Positions 25,903-35,082 of a DNA stretch of 64,000 nucleotides are shown piece by piece; position 1 is the first letter of the stretch, and the number at the start of each line of letters is the position of its first letter. This DNA comes from CAWFMO01 sp963817065. GTDB lineage: Bacteria > Actinomycetota > Thermoleophilia > Solirubrobacterales > 70-9. Both the position numbers and the translations under genes were made by a program. Below the pieces are notes generated by a model. That model saw nothing but the letters and a program-made list of their open reading frames with translations, made no database searches and was not told the origin of the DNA. The stretch is taken from positions 1,550,001 through 1,614,000 of the forward strand of contig CAWFMO010000001.1 of the NCBI GenBank assembly GCA_963817065.1, read 5' to 3'.

Positions 25903-26784
25903 CTAGCTGGCGCTCGCGGCGAGCAGCCCGCGGGCTTCGAGCGCCTCGCGGACCGTCGCCCGCTGGGTCTCGTCGGCCTCGACCATCGGAAGGCGGAGGC
26001 GCCCGGAGGCGATCCCGAGCATCTCGAGGCCGGCCTTGACCGGGATCGGGTTCGCGGTCACCGCGAGCGCGGCGTAGAAGGGCTGGAGCTCGTCGTCGAG
26101 CTGCTTGGCGCGGTCGAGGTCGCCCTCCTTGGCGGCGTCGTAGATCGCCCGCATCTCGTTGCCGACCAGGTGCGAGGCGACGGTGATCCCGCCCGCGCCC
26201 CCGAACTCGAGGCAGCGGTAGAAGACGTTGTCGTTGCCGGCGAGGATCTCGAGCCCGTCGATCGGGCCGAGGTCGTCGTCGTTGGCCTGCTTGACCGCGA
26301 CCAGGTTGTCGTTCTCGGAAGCCAGCTCGGCGAGCAGCTCGACCGGGATGTTGATCACGCAGCGCGAGGGGATGTTGTAGGCGATCACCGGGGTCTCCCC
26401 CGCGGCCTCGGCGACCGCGGCGAAATGCGCCCTGATCCCGGCCTCGTTCGGCTTGTTGTAGTACGGCGTGACGACGAGGACCGCGTCGGCGCCGGCCTCG
26501 ACCGCGGACGCGGTCAGCTCGCGCGAATGGCGCGTGTCGTTGGTCCCGGTGCCGCAGACCACCGTCGCCTCGCCGCCGACCTCGTCGACGATCGCGCGCA
26601 GCAGCGAGATGTGCTCCTCGTCGTCGAGCGTCACGCCCTCGCCGGTCGTGCCCGCGACGACGAGCCCGTGGGATCCGTTCTCGAGCAGGTGCCGCGCGAG
26701 GCGCCGCGCGGCGGCCTCGTCGACGGCCCCGCCCTCGTCGAACGGGGTCGCCATCGCTGTGATCACTCCTTCAAGGGCGGCCAT
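25903..26784 (-). CDS. dapA: 4-hydroxy-tetrahydrodipicolinate synthase
   Basis: 293 residues. Condenses pyruvate with aspartate semialdehyde, the first step of the DAP/lysine branch. Motifs: AGTTGEGVTLDDEEH, the tyrosine motif VTPYYNKPNEAG, YNIPSRCVINI, and the Schiff-base lysine in NLVAVKQAND. A complete TIM-barrel length. TAGAGT lies 7 nt upstream of the ATG, and the rnj gene follows 5 nt after its stop. dapB is elsewhere in the window (35083-35757). Confidence 0.95.
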   Translation of the reverse strand: MAALEGVITAMATPFDEGGAVDEAAARRLARHLLENGSHGLVVAGTTGEGVTLDDEEHISLLRAIVDEVGGEATVVCGTGTNDTRHSRELTASAVEAGADAVLVVTPYYNKPNEAGIRAHFAAVAEAAGETPVIAYNIPSRCVINIPVELLAELASENDNLVAVKQANDDDLGPIDGLEILAGNDNVFYRCLEFGGAGGITVASHLVGNEMRAIYDAAKEGDLDRAKQLDDELQPFYAALAVTANPIPVKAGLEMLGIASGRLRLPMVEADETQRATVREALEARGLLAASAS

Positions 26785-26791
26785 GTAGAGG

Positions 26792-26797
26792 ACTCTA
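26792..26797 (-). promoter_or_regulatory. -10-like TAGAGT before dapA
   Basis: TAGAGT ends 7 nt upstream of ATG 26784; it overlaps the stop codon of the amidase gene (TAG). Suggests a leaderless dapA-rnj transcript. Confidence 0.5.
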
Positions 26798-28246
26798 GAG
26801 AGTCGGGGCGGCGGCGAAGATGGCGGGGGTTCGGTCGGCCCAGGGGCGCGCTTCCTCGACCTGGGAGGCGATCTGGATCAACAGATCCTCCCTGCCGAAC
26901 GGCGCCGCGAGCTGGACTCCGATCGGCAGCCCCTCCCCGTTCCAGTGCAGCGGCAGCGAGATAGCCGGCTCGCCGCCGACGTTGAAAACCGCCGTGAACA
27001 TCCCGGTCGGACGGGCACGGTCGAAGGCCGCCATCGGGTCCTCACCGGTGTCGTCGTAGGTCCCGAGCGGCACCGGAGGCTCGCCCATCGTCGGCGAGAG
27101 CAGGAGGTCGAAGCTCGACGAGATGATCCCGGCCGCCATCCGCACCATCGTCTGGTGCTGCCCGATCGCCTCGATGAGGTCGCCGGCGCTGTGGGCGCGG
27201 CCGACCTCGGCGATCGCCCAGGTCAGCGGCTCGACGTCTTCGGCGGTGATCTCGCGCCCGCCGATCGTCCCGAGCGTGTCGAGCAGCGCCGCGAAGCCGG
27301 CGCCGTAGCGGATCTTGAAGGTCTCGTAGCCGTCGAAGGCCTTCAGCGCGCTCATGTCCGCGGGCTCGACGCTGTGGCCGAGCGACTCGAGCAGCTCGCC
27401 GGCGTCGCGGACCGCCTCGAGCACGTCTGGGTGCGGTTGCTCGTCGATCGTCGGCTCGGTCCAGAGGCCGATCCGCAGCGGACCCGGGTCGGCGCCGACC
27501 TCCTCGGCGTAGGGCCGCGCCGGATCCGGAGCGGCGTAGGGATCGCCGGGCATCATCCCCTGGAGCGCGTCGAGCGCGATCGCGGTGTCGCGGACGCTGC
27601 GCGAGACGACGCCTTCGTGCCCGAGGCCGCCGACGAAGTCGCCGGAGAGCGGCCCGAGGCTGATCCGCTGCCGGGTCGGCTTGAGGCCGACGAGGCCGCA
27701 GGCGGCGGCCGGGATCCGGATCGAGCCCCCGCCGTCGTTGGCGTGCGCGATCGGGACCATGCCCGCGGCAACCGCGGCCGCGGAGCCGCCGCTCGACCCG
27801 GCCGGCGAGCGCCCCGGGTCCCAGGGGTTCTTCGTCGCGCCGTAGGCGACCGGCTCGGTAGTCGGCGGGATCCCGAGCTCGGGGCAGTTGGTCTTGCCGA
27901 CGATCACGAACCCGGCTTCTTTGAACTTGGTGACGACGAAGCTGTCGAGCGGGCCGCGGAAGTCGATCTCCTTCAGGAACCGCATCCCCATGTGAAGCGG
28001 CGCGCCGGCGAGCGCCGGGCCGAGGTCCTTGATCAGCAGCGGCACCCCGGTGAAAGGGCCGTCGGGGAGCTCGCCCGACGCGGCCTCGCGGGCCTCGTCG
28101 AAGAGCGGGTGGATTACGGCGTTCAGCTCTGGGTCGAGGGCCTCGATCCGCGCGATCGCCGCCTCCACCAGCTCGAGCGCGGTCGCTTCTCCCGATCGCA
28201 CGAGCGCTGCTTGGGCGGTGGCGTCCTGCGACGCCAGGTCGGCCAT
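26795..28246 (-). CDS. Amidase signature family hydrolase
   Basis: 483 residues. The Ser-cisSer-Lys triad is visible: Lys in VPLLIKDLGP, cis-Ser in SPAGSSGGSAAAVAAGM and nucleophile Ser in DGGGSIRIPAAACGLVG. It resembles stand-alone amidases of the aryl-acylamidase/6-aminohexanoate-cyclic-dimer type. It is not likely to be GatA, because no gatC or gatB is adjacent and the C-terminal part differs. Cytoplasmic. TAGGTT lies 9 nt before the ATG. Confidence 0.88.
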   Translation of the reverse strand: MADLASQDATAQAALVRSGEATALELVEAAIARIEALDPELNAVIHPLFDEAREAASGELPDGPFTGVPLLIKDLGPALAGAPLHMGMRFLKEIDFRGPLDSFVVTKFKEAGFVIVGKTNCPELGIPPTTEPVAYGATKNPWDPGRSPAGSSGGSAAAVAAGMVPIAHANDGGGSIRIPAAACGLVGLKPTRQRISLGPLSGDFVGGLGHEGVVSRSVRDTAIALDALQGMMPGDPYAAPDPARPYAEEVGADPGPLRIGLWTEPTIDEQPHPDVLEAVRDAGELLESLGHSVEPADMSALKAFDGYETFKIRYGAGFAALLDTLGTIGGREITAEDVEPLTWAIAEVGRAHSAGDLIEAIGQHQTMVRMAAGIISSSFDLLLSPTMGEPPVPLGTYDDTGEDPMAAFDRARPTGMFTAVFNVGGEPAISLPLHWNGEGLPIGVQLAAPFGREDLLIQIASQVEEARPWADRTPAIFAAAPTL

Positions 28247-28255
28247 GGTGCGGGC

Positions 28256-28261
28256 AACCTA
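28256..28261 (-). promoter_or_regulatory. -10-like TAGGTT before the amidase
   Basis: TAGGTT ends 9 nt upstream of ATG 28246, inside the 61-nt gap after the giant secreted gene. Confidence 0.35.
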
Positions 28262-28307
28262 CTCGACCAGAGAACTGCAGAGGCGTTCGCCGCGCCCATG
28301 ACTCAGA

Positions 28308-31300
28308 TCAATCGGGGCCGAAGGGGAAGTAGAAGTACTGGATCGTGTCGGTGGTCGAGTCGGTGACCCATGCGCCGTGCTCGGCATCGATGTCGATGTC
28401 CCAGGGCGCCGTCATCGCGCCGCCCCCGACGCCGTTGGTGGTCCCGGGGCCGCCGAAGCGTCCGAGGATCGCGAGCGAGCTGGTCGAGAGCTTGTAGATG
28501 TAGGCGCCGGCGGCGGCGTAGACGTACTTGCCGCCCGGATCGACCGCGATGCCCCTCACACCCTCGAGCGCCGAGCTGCCGCCGAGGAAGGCTTCCACGT
28601 TGCCGTTCGCGGACGTCATCTTGGTCAGGTTGCCCGCCTCGACCCGGTCCTGGAGGTCGTCGGCGACGTAGACGTCAGCGCGGGTGCGGTCGACGGCCAC
28701 CCCGCTCGGGTCGAGGAACTTGCCGGATGCAGGGGTCGTGTTGGTGGCTGCTGTGCCGAAGACGCGGCGACCGAGGCTGTTGGCCTGGATCTCGCTCGGC
28801 AGCGCGTGGGGGTCGAGTACCGTCGACGGGCCGGGACTCTGGCCGAAGCCGATGATCGGATCCCTGCCGGGAGAGTGATCGAACATGCCGTTGCCGATCC
28901 TGCCGTTCGAGAACAGGGGCGAGTCGAACTCGACCCCATCCCCCGGATTCCCGTACTCGAAGGCGTTGTTGAAGCCGATCTGGTTCGGCCCCGGGTTGGC
29001 GACCGCGTCGCCGTTGATGTCCAGGCCCGACTCGCCGTTGAACGTGGTGATGAAATCGATCGGTTCACTCGCGTTGTGGCTCTGGCTGGCCGACTTCGGG
29101 TAGTAGTTGACCGAGATCGCCGGGCCCTCGACGCCGAGGGTCGTCACGCGGGTGTTGGGGACGGCGGCGATCCCGACCGCGGCCATTCTCAGATGTGAAT
29201 TGACCCCCAAGTCCGTGACCGTGTCCGGGAGCAGCGCCTGCTCGAAGACGGGCACCTCGATCAGCGGGTTGCCGCGGAAATGCTGGACCTCGTCGGTGGG
29301 CTCGACGCTGAGGTCGTCGTCGCGGCGGTTGATCACGTAGCTGCTGACGTCGTGGAGCGGGAAGCCCGTCTGCGGGTCGACCATCGGCTTCGTCTGGTCG
29401 ACGGCGAGTCCCTGGGTGGTCTGGAACGTGCCCTGCCCGTTGCCCCCGGTTCCGCCCCACTCGCGCAGGAAGGTGGGCACGCGGCCGCCGGCGATCGGCG
29501 GGCGCAGGGCGTCGGGCATGATCTCGACGCCGTCGGTGAGCCCGTCGCTGTTCGTGTCGGCGACGTTCGGGTCCGTGCCCTCGAAGGGGTCGATCGGGAT
29601 CGGCGGCGGCCCGCCCCCGTCGTCGTCGGCGCGCGTCGACTCGGGGCCGAAGCCGTCGGGGCAAGGGTCGGTCGCGATGCCCGGCCCGGGGCCGTCGGGC
29701 GAGAGATCGCCGTCGACGTCGCAGGAAAGCGGGCTCGAGTAGACCTGGTAGTCGGGCTCGCCGTTCTTCGCCAGCGGCACGACCCACCCCTCCTGGACCT
29801 CGACGCTGTCCGAGAGCACGTCGTCGTCGGTGTCGGGGTCGAGCGGGTCGGTGCCGAGTCCGTTCTCGCTCGTGTCGTCGAGCATGTCGGAGTCGCTCCA
29901 GCGCCGGTAGGCGAGGTTGACGGTGTCGCCCGGCTTCAGCACGATGCCGGCCCAGTCGATCGTGTTGTTGCCGACCCCGTCGGCGTCGCCGACGAGGTTC
30001 CAGAACGAGTGCTCGTCGGGGTCGTTGGCGACCGGAAGGCCGCCGGCGGGGTTCCTCAGCTCGCTGACGCGGCTCGGGGTTCCGGAGTCGTAGACGGGCG
30101 AGAAGTTGCCGAGGCCCGGGCCGAGGGCCTCGCCGAGCGTGATGCCCGCGGGCGCGCCGTTCGCATCGAGGACGGTCCCGGCCGCGACGGAGAACTGGCG
30201 GACCGTGCCGTTGCCGAAGTCGACCTGCACATCCGCGTCCTGCTCTGTGACCTTGGTCGCGACGTCGCCGAGGAAGTTGACCGACGTTCCCGCGAGGTTG
30301 GTGCCCGTCATCGAGATCGCCCCGAGCTCGAACTGGATCGGGGTCGGGTTGGCCTGGTAGCTGCGCAGCGTGCCGCGTGGGACCGTGGCGGCGAAGCCGA
30401 TGTCGACCGAGCCCCCGGCGGGGATCGTCTTGTCGGGGAAGTTATCGTCGGTGGCCGGGCAGTCGGTGCCGTAGAGGCCGCCGTTGACCGGCTGCAGCGT
30501 CGCGAGCAGGGCGGACTCACCCGGGTTCTTGGGATCGGGCGTCGTGGCGAGCACCTGGAAGTCGCCGACCGTGACCGCGTTCCCACCCGTGTTGCGGAGC
30601 CTCTGGAGCACCTGGATGCAGCCTGACGGCGCGAACGTGACCTGGCGGGTCGCCGAGGTGCTCTCGCTCGTCGCGTGCTGCTGGCTCAACTCGGAGCTGT
30701 TCGCGAACCCCCAGGTCGATCCGACCGTCGTGCTGTGGGTGCTCGTCGTGGTGCCGCTGGAGCTTGCCGAGCAGCCGAAGCTCGGCCCGTCGAGGCTGAG
30801 CCCGGCGTTGCACTTCTCGGTGTCGGTCCTCGCCTTCTGGAGCGTGTTGGTCGTCTCGCGACTGCCGCCGTTGGAGCTCGTCTGACCATTCGAGACGGCG
30901 GTAGTCGAGCCCGCCACGTCCTCGGTCCCCGTCGTCTCGGTGACCGTGTACGGGAGGTCGATCTTCACGTTCGGGGTGCTCGGGACCGCGGTCAGCTCGA
31001 GCCGCGGGAGGTTCGCGATCCGGGGATTGGTGTTGCCGACGACGATCTCGTGGCGGTCGGTGAGGCTGTCGCCGTCGGTGTCGGGGTTGCGCGGGCTCGT
31101 CTTCGCGTCGAGGACCTCGTTGCCGTCGTAGAGCCGTGCCTCGGCGAGCGTCCCGGCCGCGCCGCGCGAGTCGCCGTCGGTGTCGGCATCGTCGAGGTCG
31201 GAGCGGTAGGTGACGAGCTCGAGCTTGTCCCCGAGCCGGTCGATGTCGGTGTCGATGCTGCGCGGGTCGCCGTTGTAGGCGAACTCCTCGCCGTCGTTGA

Positions 31301-32345
31301 TCCCGTCGCCGTCGGTGTCGAAGACCATCGGATCGGAGGTCGCGACGCGGGTGATCGTCGTCCCGGCCGAGACCTCGGACGGGGTGCGGATCGTGATCGG
31401 CGAGCCGGCGATCTCGCGGCAGTCGGGGATCGTGTCGAGGTCGGAGTCCTGGTTCGGCGCCGCCAGGCACCTGGTGTCAGGCGAGCCCGTGAAGTTGGCG
31501 TGGAGCTTGCTCGGCTTGTGGACCCGCAGCTTGCAGCTAAGCCCCTTTCGCGTGCAGCGGCCCTTCCAGCCGTCAAACGTCGCTCCGGGATCGGGCTCGG
31601 CGGTGAAGACGACCTTGCGGCCCGACTTGTAGAGCGCCTTGCAGACGTCGGGGCACTCGATCCCGCCCGCCGTCGCGATCACCTTGCCCGGGCCGTTGAT
31701 CTTGATCCGGACCCGCGTCTTCCTCTTCCTGCTTTTGAGCTTGGCTGCCTTCGCCCTCGGCGGAGTTGCGAAGCCGTTCGCAAACGCGCGGCTGTCCGGG
31801 GCCGGCGCCGAGCGCGCGGAACGAGTCGAGACCAGCGGGCTCGCGGGCACCTCGAGCCGCGGCCCGGGCGCACCGCAGTCGGCGTCGCTCCTCTCCTCGT
31901 TCGGCAGTGTCGTGCCGCAGAGGTAGGCGCCCGAGAGCTGCGCCGTACCGACCCGCGCGGCGACGAGGTTCGCCTCGGCGAGGTTGGCCCCGTCGAGATT
32001 CGCCCCGCGGAGGTCGGCGCCGGTCAGCGTCGCCCCGCGCAGATCGGCGGCTCGCAGGTCGGCGCCGGCGAGCGCGGCTCCGTGGAGGAAGGCTGCGTTG
32101 AAGCCCGCCCCGCGCAGGTCGGCCCCGCGGAGATCGGCGTCGTGGACGTCGTTGAGGGTGAAGTCGTCGCCGGCGCACGCCGCGAAGCTCTCGAGCGCGC
32201 AGTCGTGCGTGGCCGGCTGCGTCCCCGCGTCCCCGGAGGCGGCTTTCTGGGCGCCGGAAGCGCCGACCGCGCCCGAAACCGCCGCCAGCGCGAACATGGC
32301 CGAGGCGGCGCAAAGGATGCGCGCCTTGCGCGCGCTCGCGCGCAT
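28308..32345 (-). CDS. Giant secreted protein: pentapeptide repeats, InlB-like repeat, calcium repeats, anthrax-PA-like region, NHL end
   Basis: 1345 residues from ATG 32345 (MRASARKARILCAAS); ATG 32369 is an alternative. Signal peptide (about 1-30). Residues 62-142: about ten pentapeptide units of type ADLRG. Residues 215-288: bacterial repeat of InlB-B type with GIECPDVC and ATFDGWKGRC. Residues 300-435: thrombospondin-3-like calcium repeats (DTDGDGINDGEE, NPDTDGDSLTD). Residues 435-740: Ser/Thr-rich stretch, LRNTGGNAVTV, then GITLGEALG, matching the order of the protective antigen/binary toxin B pore domain. Residues 820-930: a second calcium block, LSDSVEVQEGW and VYSSPLSCDVDGD. The end resembles NHL repeats (GVAVDRTRADVYVADD). 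Divergent from a LuxR-type regulator. Confidence 0.78.
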   Translation of the reverse strand: MRASARKARILCAASAMFALAAVSGAVGASGAQKAASGDAGTQPATHDCALESFAACAGDDFTLNDVHDADLRGADLRGAGFNAAFLHGAALAGADLRAADLRGATLTGADLRGANLDGANLAEANLVAARVGTAQLSGAYLCGTTLPNEERSDADCGAPGPRLEVPASPLVSTRSARSAPAPDSRAFANGFATPPRAKAAKLKSRKRKTRVRIKINGPGKVIATAGGIECPDVCKALYKSGRKVVFTAEPDPGATFDGWKGRCTRKGLSCKLRVHKPSKLHANFTGSPDTRCLAAPNQDSDLDTIPDCREIAGSPITIRTPSEVSAGTTITRVATSDPMVFDTDGDGINDGEEFAYNGDPRSIDTDIDRLGDKLELVTYRSDLDDADTDGDSRGAAGTLAEARLYDGNEVLDAKTSPRNPDTDGDSLTDRHEIVVGNTNPRIANLPRLELTAVPSTPNVKIDLPYTVTETTGTEDVAGSTTAVSNGQTSSNGGSRETTNTLQKARTDTEKCNAGLSLDGPSFGCSASSSGTTTSTHSTTVGSTWGFANSSELSQQHATSESTSATRQVTFAPSGCIQVLQRLRNTGGNAVTVGDFQVLATTPDPKNPGESALLATLQPVNGGLYGTDCPATDDNFPDKTIPAGGSVDIGFAATVPRGTLRSYQANPTPIQFELGAISMTGTNLAGTSVNFLGDVATKVTEQDADVQVDFGNGTVRQFSVAAGTVLDANGAPAGITLGEALGPGLGNFSPVYDSGTPSRVSELRNPAGGLPVANDPDEHSFWNLVGDADGVGNNTIDWAGIVLKPGDTVNLAYRRWSDSDMLDDTSENGLGTDPLDPDTDDDVLSDSVEVQEGWVVPLAKNGEPDYQVYSSPLSCDVDGDLSPDGPGPGIATDPCPDGFGPESTRADDDGGGPPPIPIDPFEGTDPNVADTNSDGLTDGVEIMPDALRPPIAGGRVPTFLREWGGTGGNGQGTFQTTQGLAVDQTKPMVDPQTGFPLHDVSSYVINRRDDDLSVEPTDEVQHFRGNPLIEVPVFEQALLPDTVTDLGVNSHLRMAAVGIAAVPNTRVTTLGVEGPAISVNYYPKSASQSHNASEPIDFITTFNGESGLDINGDAVANPGPNQIGFNNAFEYGNPGDGVEFDSPLFSNGRIGNGMFDHSPGRDPIIGFGQSPGPSTVLDPHALPSEIQANSLGRRVFGTAATNTTPASGKFLDPSGVAVDRTRADVYVADDLQDRVEAGNLTKMTSANGNVEAFLGGSSALEGVRGIAVDPGGKYVYAAAGAYIYKLSTSSLAILGRFGGPGTTNGVGGGAMTAPWDIDIDAEHGAWVTDSTTDTIQYFYFPFGPD

Positions 32346-32426
32346 CTCTCCCGATCCCACTACCCTCATCAGGAAGCGATCTTGGACAGGGTCGCACTGA
32401 GTGTCATCAGTAAGGGCATACGCAAC

Positions 32427-35081
32427 TTGCACGGAATCGGGAGCAGTACGGGGAGTGACCGGTCGCAGGGTTGGCCCCTGATCGGACGCGACGATGAGCG
32501 TCGTGCGATCGACGCCGCGTACGCGTCAGGCGAGGCACCCGCCGCGGTGATCGTCGGCGAGGCTGGCACCGGTAAGACGAGGCTCGCCGCCGAGGCCGCC
32601 GCGGGCTGGGAGGCGGAAGGCGCGCATGTGGCGCGCGTCCACGGCACCCATTCCTCGAGCTCGGTTCCCTTCGGCGCCGTCTCGCATCTGATCCCCGATG
32701 GTCCGCCGCCCGCCGAGCGCCTCGGCCTGATCCGGATCGTCGTCGACGCGCTTGCCAAGCAGGCGGGCGATGCGAGGGCGGTGCTGCTCGTCGACGACGC
32801 ACACCTCCTCGACCCCGGTGCCTCGGCGCTGGTCCTGGATGCGGCTGAGAGCGGCAAGGCGTTCGTGCTCGCGACCGTGCGCCGCGGCGAGCCCTGCGAG
32901 GACGCGATCACCAAGCTCTGGAAGGACGCCGGTGCGCCGCGGCTCGACCTCGGGCCGCTCGGCCCCGCCGATGCGGGCGAGATGGTCGAAGCCGTGCTCG
33001 GCGGCCCGGTCGACGGCGGGACGATCGATCGCCTGTTCGAGCTCAGCGACGGCAACCCGCTCTGGATCCGCGAACTCGTGCTCGGGGAGTTCGAGGCCGG
33101 CGGCCTGGCGCAGATCGACGGCCTCTGGCGGACGACGGGCAAGCGCGCGCCGAGCGAGAAGCTGACCGACCTGATCGACCAGCGGCTCGTCGGCCTCGAG
33201 CCGGCGGAGCGCCGGGCGCTGGCATTACTGGGTCTCGTCGAGCCGCTCGACTCGGCGCTGCTCGAGGAGCTAACCGGAGACCAGGCGCTGATCGAGCCCG
33301 AGCGGCGGGGACTGATCAAAGTCGAGCCCGGCGAGCACGGGCTGATCCGCTTCAGCCACCCCCTCTACGGCGAGGTTACGAGGGCGACGATGCCGGCGGC
33401 GGAGGCGCGCTCGCTGAGGCACGACCTCGCGGCCGTCTACGAGAAACGCGGGCTAGAGCACCATCAGGAGCTGCTCGCGGTCGCGCGCTGGCAGCTCGAG
33501 GGCGACATGACGCGCAATCGCGAGACCCTGCTGCGCGGCGCCCAGGCGGCCGACCGCGTGTTCGAGTTCGAGCTCGCGGCGGAGCTCGCGAGCGCGGCGA
33601 TCGAGGGCGGGGCCGGGCTCGACGCGGCGATCGTGCTCGGCGGGGCGAAGGCGGGCCAGAACCGCTTCGAAGAAGCCGATCAGGCCCTCGCCCCCTACGA
33701 GGCCGAGGCTTCGACCTCCGAACACCAGACCAAGTACGTCCAGGAGCGGTTCAACCTGCTCGAGGTCAGCCTCGGCCGGATCGACGAGGCGCAGGCGCTG
33801 CTCGACCGGGTCCGCGACTGGCGCGACGACCGCCAGTGGCGCCAGCAGCTGCGCGGCTGGCAGGCGACGATCCTCTTCGACCAGGGTCGCTTCGAGGAGG
33901 CCGCGGAGCACGGCGTCGAGCTGCTCGAGGGTGACGACGTCGACGTGCTCGCGATGCTGACCGCGGCCTGCTCGGTGACGATCGCCTACATGCTGATCGG
34001 CGAGACACGGCGAGCGCGCGAGCTCTCCGAGCCCGCGGTCGGGCCGGCGATCGAGCACATCTTCGAGCAGCGCGAGGTCTCCTGGCTCGCCTTGGCTGGG
34101 TGGGTCGGTACCTCGCTCGAGACCGCCCACGACTGGGACGCGCTCGAGGGCTTCAACGCGATCGCGCGCGAAGGCGCGGCGCTGACGCACTCCGACGCGC
34201 TCTTGGGTCTGCTCGAGCTCTCGATGGCGCGGCTGGCGATCAACCGCGGCGTCATGGGCACCGCGCTCCGCAAGCTGCAGGAGGCATCGGTGCTGATCAG
34301 CCGCTCCGATCCCCGAAGCCTCGTAGTCGTGAATCGCGCGATGCTCGCCCGCGCGCACGCGACCCTCGGCGAGCTCGACGCGGCCCGCGCCGATCGCGAG
34401 CGCGCCGAGCAGGAGTCACAGCGGCGGACCCTCCCCTGGCTCGACCGGATCGAGCTCGTGCGCGCCGATATCTGGATCGCGGTCGCCGCCGGACAGCTCT
34501 CGCAGGCGCGTGAGATCGCGATCGACGCCGCCGGCCGGTTCGACGACATGCCCCTGCACAAGGCCCAGTGCCTGCACGAGGCGCTGCGGCTCGGCGAACC
34601 CGACGCCGAGACGGTGGAGCGGTTGCTAGCCGTCGCGGCAAGGGTCGACGGCGAGCTGACCCAGGGCTACGCGACCCATGCCGCGGCGCTGCTCGACGGC
34701 GACGGCGCGCGGCTCGAAGATGCGGCGGCGAACTTCGAGCGCCTGGGCGCCGTGCTGCTCGCCGCCGAGGCCGCGGCCCAGGCCGCGAGCGCCCACCAAG
34801 AGGCGGGCCGCGAGGATTCGGCGCGGCGGATGGCGGTCAAGCGCGACGCGCTCGCCGAGCTCACCGAGGGAGCCCGCACCCCGGCCCTCGCCGGCCCCAC
34901 CGTCGACGAGCTGACAGTGCGCGAGCGCGAGATCGCGATGCTCGTCGCGAGCGGCTTCTCGAACCAGGAGATCGCGACGCGGCTCGTGCTCTCGCGCAGG
35001 ACCGTCGAGTCGCACCTCTACCGCGTCTTCGCCAAGCTCGGGCTCCAGCAGCGCGAGGAGCTCAAGGCGCTGCTCGGCTGA
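32427..35081 (+). CDS. Large LuxR-family (LAL-type) ATPase transcriptional regulator
   Basis: 884 residues from TTG, preceded by AAGG about 10 nt upstream. N-terminal AAA-type ATPase: GRDDERRAIDAAY, Walker A GEAGTGKTRLAAEAA near residue 45, Walker B VLLVDDAHLLDP. A long helical/TPR-like middle (about 330-800) probably senses a ligand or partner. The C-terminal LuxR HTH is LTVREREIAMLVASGFSNQE to TVESHLYRVFAKLGL. No receiver domain. Divergent from the giant secreted protein gene, 81 nt away, so that gene is a candidate target. Its stop is 1 nt from the convergent dapB stop. Confidence 0.9.
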   Translation: MHGIGSSTGSDRSQGWPLIGRDDERRAIDAAYASGEAPAAVIVGEAGTGKTRLAAEAAAGWEAEGAHVARVHGTHSSSSVPFGAVSHLIPDGPPPAERLGLIRIVVDALAKQAGDARAVLLVDDAHLLDPGASALVLDAAESGKAFVLATVRRGEPCEDAITKLWKDAGAPRLDLGPLGPADAGEMVEAVLGGPVDGGTIDRLFELSDGNPLWIRELVLGEFEAGGLAQIDGLWRTTGKRAPSEKLTDLIDQRLVGLEPAERRALALLGLVEPLDSALLEELTGDQALIEPERRGLIKVEPGEHGLIRFSHPLYGEVTRATMPAAEARSLRHDLAAVYEKRGLEHHQELLAVARWQLEGDMTRNRETLLRGAQAADRVFEFELAAELASAAIEGGAGLDAAIVLGGAKAGQNRFEEADQALAPYEAEASTSEHQTKYVQERFNLLEVSLGRIDEAQALLDRVRDWRDDRQWRQQLRGWQATILFDQGRFEEAAEHGVELLEGDDVDVLAMLTAACSVTIAYMLIGETRRARELSEPAVGPAIEHIFEQREVSWLALAGWVGTSLETAHDWDALEGFNAIAREGAALTHSDALLGLLELSMARLAINRGVMGTALRKLQEASVLISRSDPRSLVVVNRAMLARAHATLGELDAARADRERAEQESQRRTLPWLDRIELVRADIWIAVAAGQLSQAREIAIDAAGRFDDMPLHKAQCLHEALRLGEPDAETVERLLAVAARVDGELTQGYATHAAALLDGDGARLEDAAANFERLGAVLLAAEAAAQAASAHQEAGREDSARRMAVKRDALAELTEGARTPALAGPTVDELTVREREIAMLVASGFSNQEIATRLVLSRRTVESHLYRVFAKLGLQQREELKALLG

Positions 35082-35082
35082 G

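Noticed and set aside
26795..28246. gatA assignment for the amidase
   Set aside because: No gatB or gatC nearby and the protein resembles stand-alone amidases; left without a symbol.
30675..32426. Upstream extension of the LAL regulator to 1468 residues
   Set aside because: The extension is antisense to the giant secreted gene; family homology starts after 32427 and an AAGG/TTG start is present.
32369..33319. Minus-strand frame of 316 codons over the LAL regulator start
   Set aside because: Ser/Arg-rich shadow of the regulator; no motif and no plausible start signal.
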